This document shows positions 1 through 11,383 of a stretch of 64,000 bases of DNA, in pieces. Origin of the DNA: Dipodascopsis uninucleata var. uninucleata (lineage: Eukaryota; Ascomycota; Lipomycetes; Lipomycetales; Lipomycetaceae); contig JAJLTO010000011.1 of NCBI GenBank assembly GCA_030568195.1, positions 186,001-250,000 on the forward strand. The letters are read 5' to 3'. Made by a program: the position numbers and the translations under genes. A model generated the notes under the pieces. The model made no database searches. It worked only from the letters and a program-made list of their open reading frames with translations, and was not told the origin of the DNA. The first letter of the stretch is position 1, and every line of letters begins with the position of its first letter.

Positions 1-50
1 ATTGTTAATCTGTAATCAGAAATTAGTAGCTCTAAATTGACTTCTATTTC

Positions 51-97
51 CAGAGACGACGAGAGTTTGGTCAATATTACACAAGGAAAGGAAAAGA
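51..97 (+). other. Probable 5'-UTR splice acceptor and leader of the CUE5-like gene
   Basis: The sequence before the ATG at 98 contains a pyrimidine-rich run ending in CAG (51-53), preceded by attgac, which could serve as a branch site. This looks like the 3' end of an intron in the leader. The donor would be before the window, so it cannot be confirmed. Confidence 0.4.
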
Positions 98-1432
98 ATG
101 AGCGCATCCAAAGCACAGGAAGCTTCTGAAGAGAAGTTGGAGTACGTCGAACCGGAGCCTCTACCATCGTATGAGGTAGAAGATCCAAAAGGACAGCCAG
201 AGGCTGAGGAACATATACGAAATTCTACGGAAAGTCGTCATTCAGATCGTATGCCTTCAATGACTGACGTCCTCAACTCCTCGCCTGAGGATCCAATATC
301 CCCAAAGCTGGATAGATCATCAGTTGCTCAGTCGCCTGCGGCAATTGAGAACGACAGATCATTAAACGACAGTTTGGTGACCAATGCAAACGAAGCAGAA
401 GATATACCACCTGCAAAGCCACCTCGACCGATGTCTCCTATGGCTCAGGCAGAGAAGACACTTAAGGATGCTTTCCCTAATATGGAAGCCTCTGTCGTCA
501 AAGCCGTCCTTATTGCAAGTGGTGGCCAACTTGATCCTGCTTTCAACGCTTTATTAAGTATGTCAGACCCTGGATTCGTTCCAGACATGCCCGCGAGGCC
601 GGAACAAAAGGGTAATCATCAACTGGCCTCCGATGAAGCCTATGCGCGAAGATTAGCCGAAGAACTGAATAGCCAGGAGCCATATAGTCGTGGTCGGGCA
701 GATCCGCAGCGCCCCCCCCGAACTCACTCTGCTCGGGGCGCTCCAGTTGCTCGACAGCGTCGTGACGACCGTTACTGGGATCGTGATGATGACGAGGATA
801 AAAACTGGTCTTTCTTTGATGATGACCTGCCTATCATCAAGGATAATTTGACCAAAAGCTTTAATGAGACCCGACAAAAGGTCAATTCTTGGGTTGCTAA
901 CTTCAAGAAGAAATTGGATGGGGAGTTTGACGACGATGCAGAATACGCATATTCCAATAATGGGAATATTAATGCTTCACCTACTCAGAGAAGCAGACCT
1001 ATTCAATATAATTATCGTCTTTCTCAAAACCAGTCGTATGACAATGACCCGACTGTTCTCGATGACAACTTTACGCACCTCAATTTGGTTGACAATACAG
1101 TAACACCGCCAAAGCCACCACGGCCTACTAATGGTAATCGCCCACTCGCTAATGAAAGTCTTTATACAACTAAACAGGCAGATAATACTAAGACTTTCAG
1201 AAGGTCATTTGAAGATGACGAAGAGCTTTATACTGGTCCTTCTCCTTCTACGACAAGATCTCCAGATAGATCTGCTACTTCATCTAAATGGGAACCTCTC
1301 AAGGCCGTTGAGCCTTCTCCGGACAAGGATCCTTTCTTTGTAGGCGATAGCGACGATGATGCCACAGAGGACGCAAAAAGGTCTGCTACGTCCGGGGCAG
1401 ATAAGCAAGTTCGGTTCGCTGAGCATGATTAA
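98..1432 (+). CDS. CUE5: CUE-domain ubiquitin-binding autophagy receptor, Cue5-like
   Basis: A single-exon protein of 444 residues. Residues about 115-157 form a CUE domain (LKDAFPNMEASVVKAVLIAS, then LDPAFNALL), a small helical fold that binds ubiquitin. The rest is low-complexity and acidic with PPxPPRP stretches. Near the C-terminus (residues 398-401) is WEPL, matching the Atg8-interacting motif of S. cerevisiae Cue5 (a W-x-P-L tetrad as I recall). In yeast Cue5 links ubiquitinated aggregates to Atg8 for selective autophagy; having both elements in the same order supports the same role here. An acceptor-like ttccag ends at position 53 just upstream, so the 5' leader probably contains an intron whose donor lies outside the window. 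Identity as a CUE protein is firm; Cue5 orthology is likely rather than proven. Confidence 0.85.
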   Translation: MSASKAQEASEEKLEYVEPEPLPSYEVEDPKGQPEAEEHIRNSTESRHSDRMPSMTDVLNSSPEDPISPKLDRSSVAQSPAAIENDRSLNDSLVTNANEAEDIPPAKPPRPMSPMAQAEKTLKDAFPNMEASVVKAVLIASGGQLDPAFNALLSMSDPGFVPDMPARPEQKGNHQLASDEAYARRLAEELNSQEPYSRGRADPQRPPRTHSARGAPVARQRRDDRYWDRDDDEDKNWSFFDDDLPIIKDNLTKSFNETRQKVNSWVANFKKKLDGEFDDDAEYAYSNNGNINASPTQRSRPIQYNYRLSQNQSYDNDPTVLDDNFTHLNLVDNTVTPPKPPRPTNGNRPLANESLYTTKQADNTKTFRRSFEDDEELYTGPSPSTTRSPDRSATSSKWEPLKAVEPSPDKDPFFVGDSDDDATEDAKRSATSGADKQVRFAEHD

Positions 1433-1817
1433 TATTGGATAGCTATAACTCTTATATGGGTCTAGATAAGTTGTGAGTGATACAAATGATAACAAACTTT
1501 ACCGGAATTCTACCGTTATTTTCTTTTTTGTTCGTTGTTCTTGTTCTGTCAACATTTTATTTGGTTCTTAATATTTATTTACTGGTCTTTTTTTACCTGC
1601 GTTTGTCATACGCCTGTATGTTTCATTAGTCTTAGTTTCATTACTAGCAATATATTGGTTACTTCAATACTATATTTTAATACTCATAGTTCCATAAACA
1701 TCTGATTTCAATTTATTTATTATTATAATTCAAATATGTACATCGTTTAGAGGTCCGGTAGATGTATAGTTCTCTAGACTATACAAATAGAATATGCTCT
1801 AGTGCTGTAAGATAGAT
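1433..1817. other. Convergent 3' spacer
   Basis: AT-rich sequence between the convergent CUE5-like and uL3m genes. The first part is T-rich on the + strand, as expected for the 3' UTR of the upstream gene. No gene or RNA is seen. Confidence 0.6.
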
Positions 1818-2798
1818 CTATAAGCTTCCCAAACCCGTTAGAGATTCCAATGGAACTGGGCACTCCTTTTTAATAGAGTCGTGTATCTTAACTGCAGTAC
1901 CATTTGGTCCCGGAACTGGACCCTTGACTAGAATAATGTCATATTCAGGATAAACCTTGACCACTTTAGCATTCTGAACTGTCACATTGGTGACTCCCAT
2001 GTGTCCAGCCATCTTCTTTCCTGGAAGAATACGACCCGGGTCCTGATGTTGACCAACAGCACCAGCAGATCGGTGAGCTTTAGTAACACCATGCGAGGCC
2101 GGTAAACCACTGAATCCATGACGTTTCATGACACCAGCATAACCTTTGCCTTTACTAACACCTCGAATATCAATAAACTGGCCCTCAATGAAGTGTTCGC
2201 ATGTAATTGGCATACCAACTGGAATAAGTCCACGCGCGTCTCGCACTCTGAATTCCTTGACAAACCGCTTTGGAGGAACATCTGCTTTTGCAAAATGACC
2301 TAACATGGGCTTTTTAATATTTCGCGGATTTCTAGAGCCAATGCCAATCTGAACAGCAAAATAGCCCTCTTTCTTGTCTGTCTTCACCGCCGTTACTTGC
2401 GCACGATCGACGTGTAAAACTGTAACCGGAATTCGCTTTCCATCCGGTTCAAAATATGCCATCATTCCTTGCTTGATGGCTAGTGTACCCGTCCTATATG
2501 GTAATTGCTTTCTCGAATGAGCCATTGTTGGTGAGTCTAGTAGTTCAGGGAGTGGTAATTCCGATCGTTTTAGTCGCTTGAATCCCTCCTCCACGGATGC
2601 TATAGGTACAGTGGACGAAATTTGTGTTTGCACCCACGCCTTCTGTTGTTTTATATTAACCATATAATTTAATGCATTATTGACCTCAATCCTTCCGATA
2701 AAAACAGTAGATTGTGTTGCACTAAGAGATGACTGCTGGAAACTTGCTGCCTTCAGCAGGCTCCGAGTACTCAGATTAGTACTCCAGCTCTTGTACAT
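1818..2798 (-). CDS. MRPL9: Mitochondrial large-subunit ribosomal protein uL3m
   Basis: A single exon of 326 residues. The N-terminus (MYKSWSTNLSTRSLLKAASF) is basic, Ser/Leu-rich and free of acidic residues for its first 20 positions, typical of a mitochondrial presequence. The body carries the bacterial-type L3 signature: KGKGYAGVMKRHGFSGLPAS followed by HRSAGAVGQHQDPGRILPGK and KMAGHMG, the loop that reaches towards the peptidyl-transferase centre. It should be part of the mitochondrial 54S subunit. The gene is divergent from TIM21, another mitochondrial gene, with 436 bp between the start codons. Length and motif order match the family. Confidence 0.93.
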   Translation of the reverse strand: MYKSWSTNLSTRSLLKAASFQQSSLSATQSTVFIGRIEVNNALNYMVNIKQQKAWVQTQISSTVPIASVEEGFKRLKRSELPLPELLDSPTMAHSRKQLPYRTGTLAIKQGMMAYFEPDGKRIPVTVLHVDRAQVTAVKTDKKEGYFAVQIGIGSRNPRNIKKPMLGHFAKADVPPKRFVKEFRVRDARGLIPVGMPITCEHFIEGQFIDIRGVSKGKGYAGVMKRHGFSGLPASHGVTKAHRSAGAVGQHQDPGRILPGKKMAGHMGVTNVTVQNAKVVKVYPEYDIILVKGPVPGPNGTAVKIHDSIKKECPVPLESLTGLGSL

Positions 2799-3234
2799 TA
2801 TTCAAACTGTTTCCCTTTAGTCACGTCCTTTTCAGCCTCCAACAAAGCCCTATAAATTTTCCAGGATCCTAGCAATAAATACAGATGGTATAAGCTCAAT
2901 TTGATACAATTGAATAAGACTTGTTGCCACCTCTATAATACTGTTGGAGAAGGGAAGGAAAAAGATTTCACCTTTCACTTCCGCTACAAAAAAAGTCAAG
3001 CAGGTCCTGAGACCCTAACCACATGTGTTTACACCTAAAAAAAATCTCATGGTCTCGTCTTCGAAACTATTAAGATCGATCATTCTCAGAATTGAACAGA
3101 TTGCAAATTTAAGAACTTCTATAGCATACAGTAAATGGTTACTAAATTAAGCTCAACACATCTCACGATTTACAGAATTGTGAATCTTACTAATTCGAAT
3201 TGCTGAAAGCATTGCTCTGGTTTAAAAAGGAAAC
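2799..3234. promoter_or_regulatory. Divergent promoter region shared by uL3m and TIM21
   Basis: This 436-bp interval separates the two start codons, so both promoters must lie here or overlap. By eye I find no CCAAT box for the HAP complex, nor a strong TATA box except tataaatt-like sequence near 2850. Both genes encode mitochondrial proteins, making co-regulation plausible but unproven. Confidence 0.5.
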
Positions 3235-4054
3235 ATGATAGGTATTCGCGCGGCAGACATCTTACTGAAGAGGACATGTCTAAATGGCCAGTTTCGAGGA
3301 TTACATACCGGAAAACTGCCATTGTCTCTACTGGAACAGCCATGGCGGATAAGGTGTACCAGAATAACTGTCGAAGCTCGATCCTATCTATTGCAAGTGA
3401 GAAGTTATAGTGATGGCGTTAAGTCGACTCCAGTTTCTCAATCTGCGCCATCACCATTTTCCCCAGTAGCAAAACAATCTGAAAAACCAAAATTTAACAT
3501 AACTGTGGATAGGGAACTTCCTGGTACGATTATTTGTCACTCCTTTATTGATTTTATATTTTATAGCTTAGTTGATTTATGAAATGTGTTATTTTATCTT
3601 ACATGGTATTTGTATAGCTGTCGGGTCAACACGTGGGCGACTAATCTTGTACTACGCCATATTCTTCTCGGTTGTTGGAGTGGCCGCTGTATTATTCTTG
3701 AATTATGAACGCCAGCAGTCAGCGATCGTTTCTTCCACACTATATTCAATTCGCCGTAGCAATGCAGTTAAGGAACTTCTAGGATCTAACATCCGTTTTA
3801 GAGATTCATTCCCATGGATTTCAGGCGATTCAGACTTTTTACATGGACATGTGGACATGTCTTATGTAGTCATTGGGTCGAAAAATATTGCTGCTACTGT
3901 TCGCTTCAAGAGTATCCGTCCCGTACGAAGGGAACCGTATCAAGTAGTTATTTGGGAAGTAGTCACTGAAGATGGTACCAGGTTAGATCTTCTTGGTGAA
4001 TCTGACACTCCCGTACTTGAGCATTCTGAAGATGCTTTGATTGGTAAGAAGTAA
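3235..4054 (+). CDS. TIM21: TIM23 complex subunit Tim21, two exons
   Basis: Two exons, 3235-3523 and 3618-4054, joined across a 94-bp intron (donor gtacga, acceptor tgtatag), giving 241 residues. The split Ala codon (g|ct) restores one frame, and the second exon's own frame reads AVGSTRGRLILYYAIFFSVV. Residues about 103-125 form one transmembrane helix. The following domain contains the Tim21 pattern (SNAVKELLGSNIRFRDSF, HGHVDMSYVVIGSK, ATVRFKSIRPVRREPYQVV). Tim21 is an inner-membrane protein whose intermembrane-space domain contacts TOM and connects TIM23 with the respiratory chain. The first about 95 residues are presequence-like and poorly conserved. Confidence 0.9.
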
Positions 4055-4528
4055 AGATAATGACTAGTTCTGATTTTCAGTTGAATGTACAATTTGTTGT
4101 TGAGAAAGTAATATTGGAACTCGTAATGTCATTGGACTGTCAGATTGAGTCAATTTGAGTTCCTTACTCTCCATTAAACACTCCTTTCTTATTATACATC
4201 ATTTAATTCTTATGTAAATATATACACCATCTTTTGAATATTATTCAAAATAACGTAATTAAAGAGCATTGACAACGGTTTTTTCTTGTTTTCAATGGCA
4301 CAGATAATTTTCAAAGAACATTCATAACAGAATTACAAGAGTAGTTAATAAGTTTGCACAAGAACTCAAAACAAATGTTATCCCCAAATAAAATCTAACG
4401 TTAACTTGTAGCCCATGACTAGACTATACATCATTCTGTTAAATAACTCAAATCGAAATAATAATATCAAGTGAAGTTTAAATGGAAATCACATAACATA
4501 ATCATTAATCGTTTTTAGCCATGCTATT
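4055..4528. other. Convergent 3' spacer
   Basis: AT-rich DNA between the stop codons of TIM21 and PHO81, with no ORF of note and no structured RNA seen. It should contain both 3' UTRs. Confidence 0.6.
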
Positions 4529-7500
4529 TTACATGTCAATGGTTTCGTTAAATTCCAAAACTTTGTCATCTCGAACACCATCAATTCCAGCAGCTGTATT
4601 GTTCACATCGTGAGGCTTCTTTTGTGCAACCAGTACTAATCCTAGTGCCCTAATAGTCTCGATCAATGCAGGCACCGTATTTAGAAGGTGCGACGAGCAG
4701 ATGATTCCCATAAAGTTGTTGCTGCTAGCAAAAGTGGAAGCTTCTCTCAAGGAGCTGCATCGATGATCTTCTTCCTTCTCAATCTGAAGACCGTGGGCGC
4801 TTCTGATTCCATTATCTTCCGACATCACAGTAGCACTAACACAGAAGAAAACAGGATAATTTGGCTGCTTCCAATTCAAAACAGTGCAAACTCCGGGGTG
4901 ATATGAACTGAAAACAATCGACCTGTTTCGCGACTCTCCTAAAGCATCATAACGGGACCTTTGAGCTCTCGCATGCTCGAAAACAACGTTGAGAATCGCA
5001 TCTACACTCGTATTGAGGTCTCCAACAGTGGACACCACGTTGATATATTCCTTTTCAGCCTCAGTAGGATATATAATGCATAAATCAACATTGATATCGG
5101 ACGGCAAAAGCCTCAGGGCTTCCTCTAAAGTCAAGAACGAACTCAAAAGCATTTCAAAAGCTTCAATAGTAGAACTTGCCCTGGCTATGCTCTCTCTGCG
5201 TTCATCCAGATTTCTACATAAACCACCGACATTGTTGAACTGGTCGGCAGAAAGATTGCAAACGGGAACTTCCACTCCATTTAGCGAAACTGTCCACTGC
5301 AAATAGACTACAGGAACAAGATCCTTGGTAATCTGAACATAAATCCTTGAGTATGATCCTGAAAGAGAAGATGCGGTAACAAATGAATGTACTTGAGCGT
5401 GTGCCATATGATGAACATTCAAGCCGGATTCGTTGTGTCCTCTCTCCATAATCTCGGAAGCAACAACAGTACCGATACCCTGTCCAGCACTACCAGGCTC
5501 TACTTGACTAGTAGATTTCCAATAAACATCATAATCAGTAATTTCCAATGGTTTTCCTTTGAACGGTCTTATTACATTGAATTTGAATGTGAGATCACCA
5601 ATAACCTGTAAACGCAGATCAAATAGAGGTAATGTACATTGGCCATAACCACTATTTACCTGGAAAATATGGGATAGAGCGACAGCCTTAGCAATCATTC
5701 GTGAACCGAAAGTCGGATATATCTCAAAATCGATAACGAAATCTTCTATACGATCAACCTGGAACGAAAATGTCTTCGAATCTTCTGCCAAGGGTAATAA
5801 AACACTTCTGGGAATAACATCGATAAGCTTAGAAGAAAGAGTAAGCTTTGCAGCAGGAATATTTGAATCTGAGAAGAATCGAATAGATTGATGAGTACTG
5901 TTAGACGCTGATGGATGAGTCTCTGCTATAGGAATCGATTTCTTAGATGCTAGTGCTGAATTGGTCGATAGTGAGGCCGTGTGAAATGGTGTAGTGAATA
6001 ATGACGCTGTACTATCGGGAGCTCTAACGTCAAAGGAAATTTCAATAAAAGTCTTATTATCCAAAAAGTTATGACCATATCTTCGAAGAGGAAGAATTGG
6101 TGGAGGCAGAGATAAATCAGGAATAGTGTCTGCATCTAAGGGATCTGAATATGTGGCATAGTCCATTGGCTCGTGCATATTCTGATCAAATCTAGTTTGT
6201 GCGGAGCCTGAAGAATTTAGAGGGGAGTGCATTTTTTGGCTAGCAGTCATTGCTTCCAGAAGTAATTTCATACAATCAAGATGGCCCTCCCAAGCAGCAT
6301 AGTAGAGTGGTGTAAGATTTTTGCCATCAACGAATGATAAATCAGCACCAGCGTCAAGTAAGGCCTTAACCGTTTTTTTGTGTCCTTCTCCAGCGGCATA
6401 TATTAGAGCGCTCCATCCGTTCAGCTTGTCAATCATGTTGATATCGGCACCATACATCTTGAGTAGAGGAATCAATCTAAAATGGCCAGCTTGTGCAACC
6501 AAATGCTGAGGATAAAGTCCCTCCGCATCTGGGAGAATAGAAGCCTTAGACTTCAACAGAAGTTCCGTAACTTCATAAAGACCTTTTTGACATGCCATAT
6601 TAAGAGGAATAAAATCCTGCTCGCTAGCAGGATCAATTCTAGCACCATAGGAGATCAGATTCTCGACACAGCTAGCATGATTCTGAGAAATTGCGAACAA
6701 GAGAGAACTAAAATTATCCTGGTCCAAGTCGTCAATGGACGCACCATGCATCAGTAAAAGATTGACAATAAAAGAATGGCCATGAATACTAGCATAATGT
6801 AGGGGCGTACGACCGTATATATCAGCTGCATTTATCATTACAGACAATACATTCGGACGATCTACAATATATCTCAGAACAAGCTCTCTACCAGCAATTG
6901 CAGCTTCGTGAAGAATTGTACGGTTATTAACGTCATCTTTATACATCCAATGGACAAGATCCGTCTCATAGAGCACTTTTAAAGTCTCATTTGTAGCATC
7001 ACCGCAGATTGACTGAAAAAAGATCTTTGTAATACGTTCTGACGCATCTACAGACTTTCGAAGCCTATTAACCCATTCCTTAATGGCTGTGTCTGATTCG
7101 TGAAGAACATTTCTTAAAAACTCTGTGTCAAGCTCTTCATTCGTGCGCTCGATCTGAGATACGTCAGAAAGCTTATGATCAAAACTGACATCTTCACCAT
7201 CCGCCCATGCATCTAACTCTAACAGACTTGTTGTAGCAAGGTCGGAAAGTTCAGCTATATCTTCGCGATGAAAAACAGGTTGAACCTCTACAGCAGTCGA
7301 TAGATAAAGTTCTTTAGTCTGCGACTTCGAACGCTTATCCCATTTTTTCAGTACTTTCGAAAATCCGGTGGCGTTTAGCTCTATGAATTGCTCAAGTTTA
7401 TCTAGATCCCTACGGAATCTATAAAAACCCTCATGCAAAGCAATGAAAGTAGCTGAGGTTTTCACTATAGTACCCACTTTTGCTTTCGCTGCTTTCTTTT

Positions 7501-7975
7501 TCTCCAACAAGGTAGAGAGTCGTAGTTTCAGCTAAATTAATTAAGTAAGTAAAAATCAGTTGAAAGCGATAATAACATTAAAAATACCTCTGCTTCCTTC
7601 TGTAAATAGAATGCGTTGACTTTCTCAAGCTCGCGCTCCAATCTGAAGAAAAATGTTACTTTATGAGCTTGAAGCGCAGTTTGAATATTACTGTATTGGA
7701 CATTTTGATTGGTAGGTTCATTTCCCAGGGATTTAATAAGCTAAAAGAATAAAAAAGACTCGTGTGTTAGAATTTTCTTCGAGTAGCTTTCTTGCGATCT
7801 GTCAAAATTACTCAAGCCTACCTTTTTCAACGCCTTGTAATTTATGAAATAATTAGAATACTCGGGTAATTCAAGCTGTCGCTTGGCCAAATATTTACCG
7901 AATTTCCTATATAGTAGATCAGATTAGTAGACTTTCGGTAATTAGGCGACACATAATATAGCAGGCAACTCACAT
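4529..7975 (-). CDS. PHO81: Pho81-like SPX-ankyrin-GDPD phosphate-pathway CDK inhibitor, four exons
   Basis: Exons 7975-7974, 7906-7822, 7740-7588 and 7531-4529 give 1080 residues. The first coding exon is only the AT of the start codon; the G comes from exon 2 after a 67-bp intron (gtgagt donor, tatatag acceptor), yielding MKFGKYLAKRQLELPEYSNY, the classic SPX start. The SPX domain continues through exon 3 into exon 4 (to about residue 260). Ankyrin repeats lie at about 284-512 (e.g. NGWSALIYAAGEGHKKTVKA). A C-terminal glycerophosphodiesterase-like region (about 785-1065) lacks the usual catalytic HRG and HD residues, as in Pho81. Yeast Pho81 inhibits Pho80-Pho85 at low phosphate, and its SPX domain senses inositol pyrophosphates. 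Domain order and length match Pho81 rather than a glycerophosphodiesterase such as Gde1. Confidence 0.92.
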
Positions 7976-9979
7976 CTTGATGATGCTATACTATATATCA
8001 GAGTATATATAAAATAAGCATAGGCCGTGTTTTCTATAAATCAATATCACAGATTCTTTTTTATGAATAATATATGTATGTATATATATGCCCTGCACGT
8101 ATGTGTCCAGCAATCAAATATATAAAATACACCCGTAAGCTGATATGCGCCTATTCTCGTTACTCTTGCACTCCTTAGGTATTCGTCAGGGGCCCCTATA
8201 ATCAAGCCAATCCAACAGTAAGTAGAGATCTAGTACTTATGTCCAGTCTTATTGAACCACCGAGAAAAATGATGTGAATAAACGATGATCCTGTATGCTT
8301 ATGTTACAATAATAAATTAAACTACTAGTAAACGCATATCTGTCAGGAACATAACATTTATGTGGAATCACGACTGTAGCAACGACGACTAAAGGTGCTA
8401 ACGACAATAAAATTTAAAGGCCACTCGAGATAAATAACTAGCAGTCTATATAGCTTGCCCGTTCTCACGACGCAGAATACCTCGATTGGAGAAAAAACAA
8501 TAGAAACTTGCTCTCGTCCTTTATAACAAACGCAAAGCGAAAAATACTCTCAAAGCATCTATAATAGTATAAAATCACATAAGAGTTAGCAGATACTCCT
8601 CGAATCTGAACGACTCTTGTCACAAGGATCGAAATGCAATAATGCAAGCAGACTAGACAGCTTCACGTTCGTACTAGCATTAAACAAATACACATAGAAT
8701 GCAAGGAATCTAATTCCAGTAAATGCAAGCCATCTTCGCAAACGCGAGTAAGCTGCTAGTCAATAGTAAGTATTCTTACGTGTCCTAGTCGCAAGCATCC
8801 ACTCACAGAAACGAACTGGCGCCATACGCAAGTTTGACTTCAGGAAGCATGATAGCGTAAACGAGAGGAAAATATATGCTCTTACCTAACTAGTTATATA
8901 CTCGAAAGTCCTGTTCAGAGTACCGAAAAGAAAAGAAGGATTCACTTGCTGTGGATAAATAGAAGGAAAAATTCAGCCTCGGTCTGTATGAGTTGGTATA
9001 GAGTACAGAATGTTTTCCAAACCTCTAATCTACCCAATGCCTCTTAGATATAGTATACACACCACGCATATACAAGTATAATGACTAAGCTCATAAATCT
9101 ATTAGATGGTAACGATGACTTGTTCAATTCTGTTGAATCTACAGTTTTCTAGTTTAACTTGTTTGTGAAACCTATGCAAACTGCAATTGTCAGCCAACTC
9201 AGTTCAATATAACCAAATCTTCATTTCAAAAAAGTTAAACGACTTTTAAGGCAACGGAGTATAGTATTATTATTTAACTAAGGCTATTACCAGCTCTATT
9301 AATACCTTTTTTCTCGATGAATTGCGTATTTGAGCCTGTCCTTTGAAGATTTGATGTTAGAAACCATTCACCGTGTTCTGAGTGCTTGCTAACTATCGCC
9401 GCTGCCAGCTGACTGTAATGTCCAGATAATAATACGTCACGCTCTTAAGCCAATATTAAAATGAAGAGAAATTAAAATTTCCGCTCTAGCCTTACACTAA
9501 TTTTACCCGGCCTTGAACCATCTTACACCCAAAAATGAGTCTACTAGCCACAGCAGCTCCAGCCAATCTCATCGACTAATGATGCACGTTTCTGGCGGTG
9601 CTTTGAGCCGTTGTGCGGCTCCGGTGCTTGCTAAGTTACCGTGGAAACCATATTGCTAAATAAACAAATGCATGAATCTCTCTTCTTGTTTTGGTGTACA
9701 TAATCCGCACCATGGAGTGAGCATGTTAGTGTATACAGAAATCTTGATCGTAGCATCGGTGAGTAAAAACAAGTACTGATATGTACTGAAAGAGTTGTTC
9801 TAGATAGATTTTATTCCCCAACGTGAATTGCACTACTACAATCTAAGTCTATTGAAAAATCTGTCTGGCTGCTCAATTCGCGAAGAATAGAGAGATAAAG
9901 GAGTGAATAAGAATATATATAAGAAATAAAATAGCTCGGCGCCTAAGCTTGCATTAGACAAACAGTGCGCAAAAACACG
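7976..9979. other. 2.0-kb divergent intergenic region between PHO81 and the Borealin-like gene
   Basis: AT-rich, with no ORF that looks coding on either strand. It should hold both promoters. CACGTT half-type sites of the sort used by Pho4-like bHLH factors occur near 8664 and 9583, but these are short and may be chance. A small dyad (gagccg/cggctc) lies at 9605-9621. No tRNA or other RNA gene recognised. Confidence 0.5.
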
Positions 9980-10821
9980 ATGCCTCCTCTAAGAAGACGC
10001 GCGAGATCAACAAAAAAGGTCGCGACTTCTAGCCAAGCTGCAGAAAAGGTCAATGCTGCAGCAAAGTATGATACAAGTAAACCGGCCAGTACCCAGCAGA
10101 GTACGCGGGCATCCTCAAATGCACCATCAAGTATGAATGGGGAAGGTACACAACAACAACAACAACAACAACAGCAATCCACGCAGGGCACTCTTAATGA
10201 CGACAGCACAGGATCTGCTCCACCATCAATAGAAATTCATCCTCTGCATCATTCTCCCGTGAAAACGGAACAGCTCCAAGACACACCAGACTCTTCAACT
10301 ACAATGCCGCGATCGAGGACAAGAGTAACAGCTGCTGCAGAATCACGACACTCTGACACTACAGAAACTATAAGACCTAATGAGCTGGCAAATTCAAAGG
10401 ACTTCACTACAATTCTGCAACCGCAGCACAATGCTTCAGAATGGAATGCGATAAAGTCCTCTCCAAGAACTCACAATCTGGCGCGCTTCATCAATCCCTC
10501 GCAAAGTCCCCTTTTGCAGAAAGTCGCGGCGGCCAACTTTACAGAAAACGACATAATGAAATTGAAAGAAGAAAGTATGTATCAAATTAACTTCAGCTAC
10601 TTCTGCGTTTATATTCTTGGTCGGTGATAGCTGCTCATTATCTTATTATAATAGTGAAAATCAGAAGAGAAGAACTTCGGAAGAAGTATGCACTGGCTGC
10701 AAAAGCAGTGCGATTACGACTTGAGATGCGAGTACATAGAATACCGAGACACCTGAGAAACAAGACAATCCGAGAATTGAAGGAAATGGCAAGCAGCTGC
10801 GAGACTGTGAACAAAAGTTGA
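9980..10821 (+). CDS. Borealin/Nbl1-domain protein, probable chromosomal passenger complex subunit, two exons
   Basis: Exons 9980-10574 and 10655-10821 (donor gtatgt, acceptor ttataatag) give 253 residues; the junction codon a|tg encodes Met. I chose the ATG at 9980, since the in-frame codon at 9965 is GTG. Residues 1 to about 190 are low-complexity, with a basic start (PPLRRRARSTKK) and a polyglutamine tract encoded by caa repeats. The C-terminal part reads EELRKKYALAAKAVRLRLEM then RVHRIPRHLRNKTIRELKEM, matching the Nbl1/Borealin N-terminal helix signature (RxRLExRxxRIPxxLR). Nbl1 binds Sli15/INCENP and Bir1/Survivin to place Aurora B at centromeres. The domain sits at the extreme C-terminus here, and the long extension is not a typical Nbl1 feature. 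Confidence 0.7.
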
Positions 10822-11383
10822 AGAGTTAAATTTTCTATACGACAATGGCAATCAAGCCATACGTATAATTTACAATTTTAAGTATGAAACATCACCTAGC
10901 TATAGCATATTGTTATATTAAGTCTATTGTTTAAAGAAAACCTTTCCTTTTAGTTACCGGCTTATTATACAAGAATCACGGATATACAACCAACAGAAAA
11001 GATATATCGAATAGGAAAATGCGAGGTTTAGAAGAGCATGCATACCATATGTCGAAGAAATTAAAAGAAAATGAATATCACGAGTGCCGAGCTCATGAAA
11101 TGACGTATTTTCAAACAAATCAAAAATGGATATCTCATTATGCCCAATTATGCATACGATAAGAGGACAGAAAAATGAAGACGATAACTGCCTTTGTAAT
11201 TTTATATTCAGGTAAATGCAAATCTCCATAACTTCTATAAATATATATACTAAAGCACAATTAGAGGTGGAATTTCAATAGTTACGGTGACCATAAAAAA
11301 GAAACTATTCAATGCGTATGGCCCTGTTATCCTCGTAATGCACAAAATCAGTATATATAGCATAACATGTTGATGATTTTGTT
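10822..11383. other. Convergent 3' spacer
   Basis: AT-rich sequence between the Borealin-like gene and the carrier gene on the opposite strand. The ORFs present are short and of random composition. Nothing else is seen. Confidence 0.6.
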
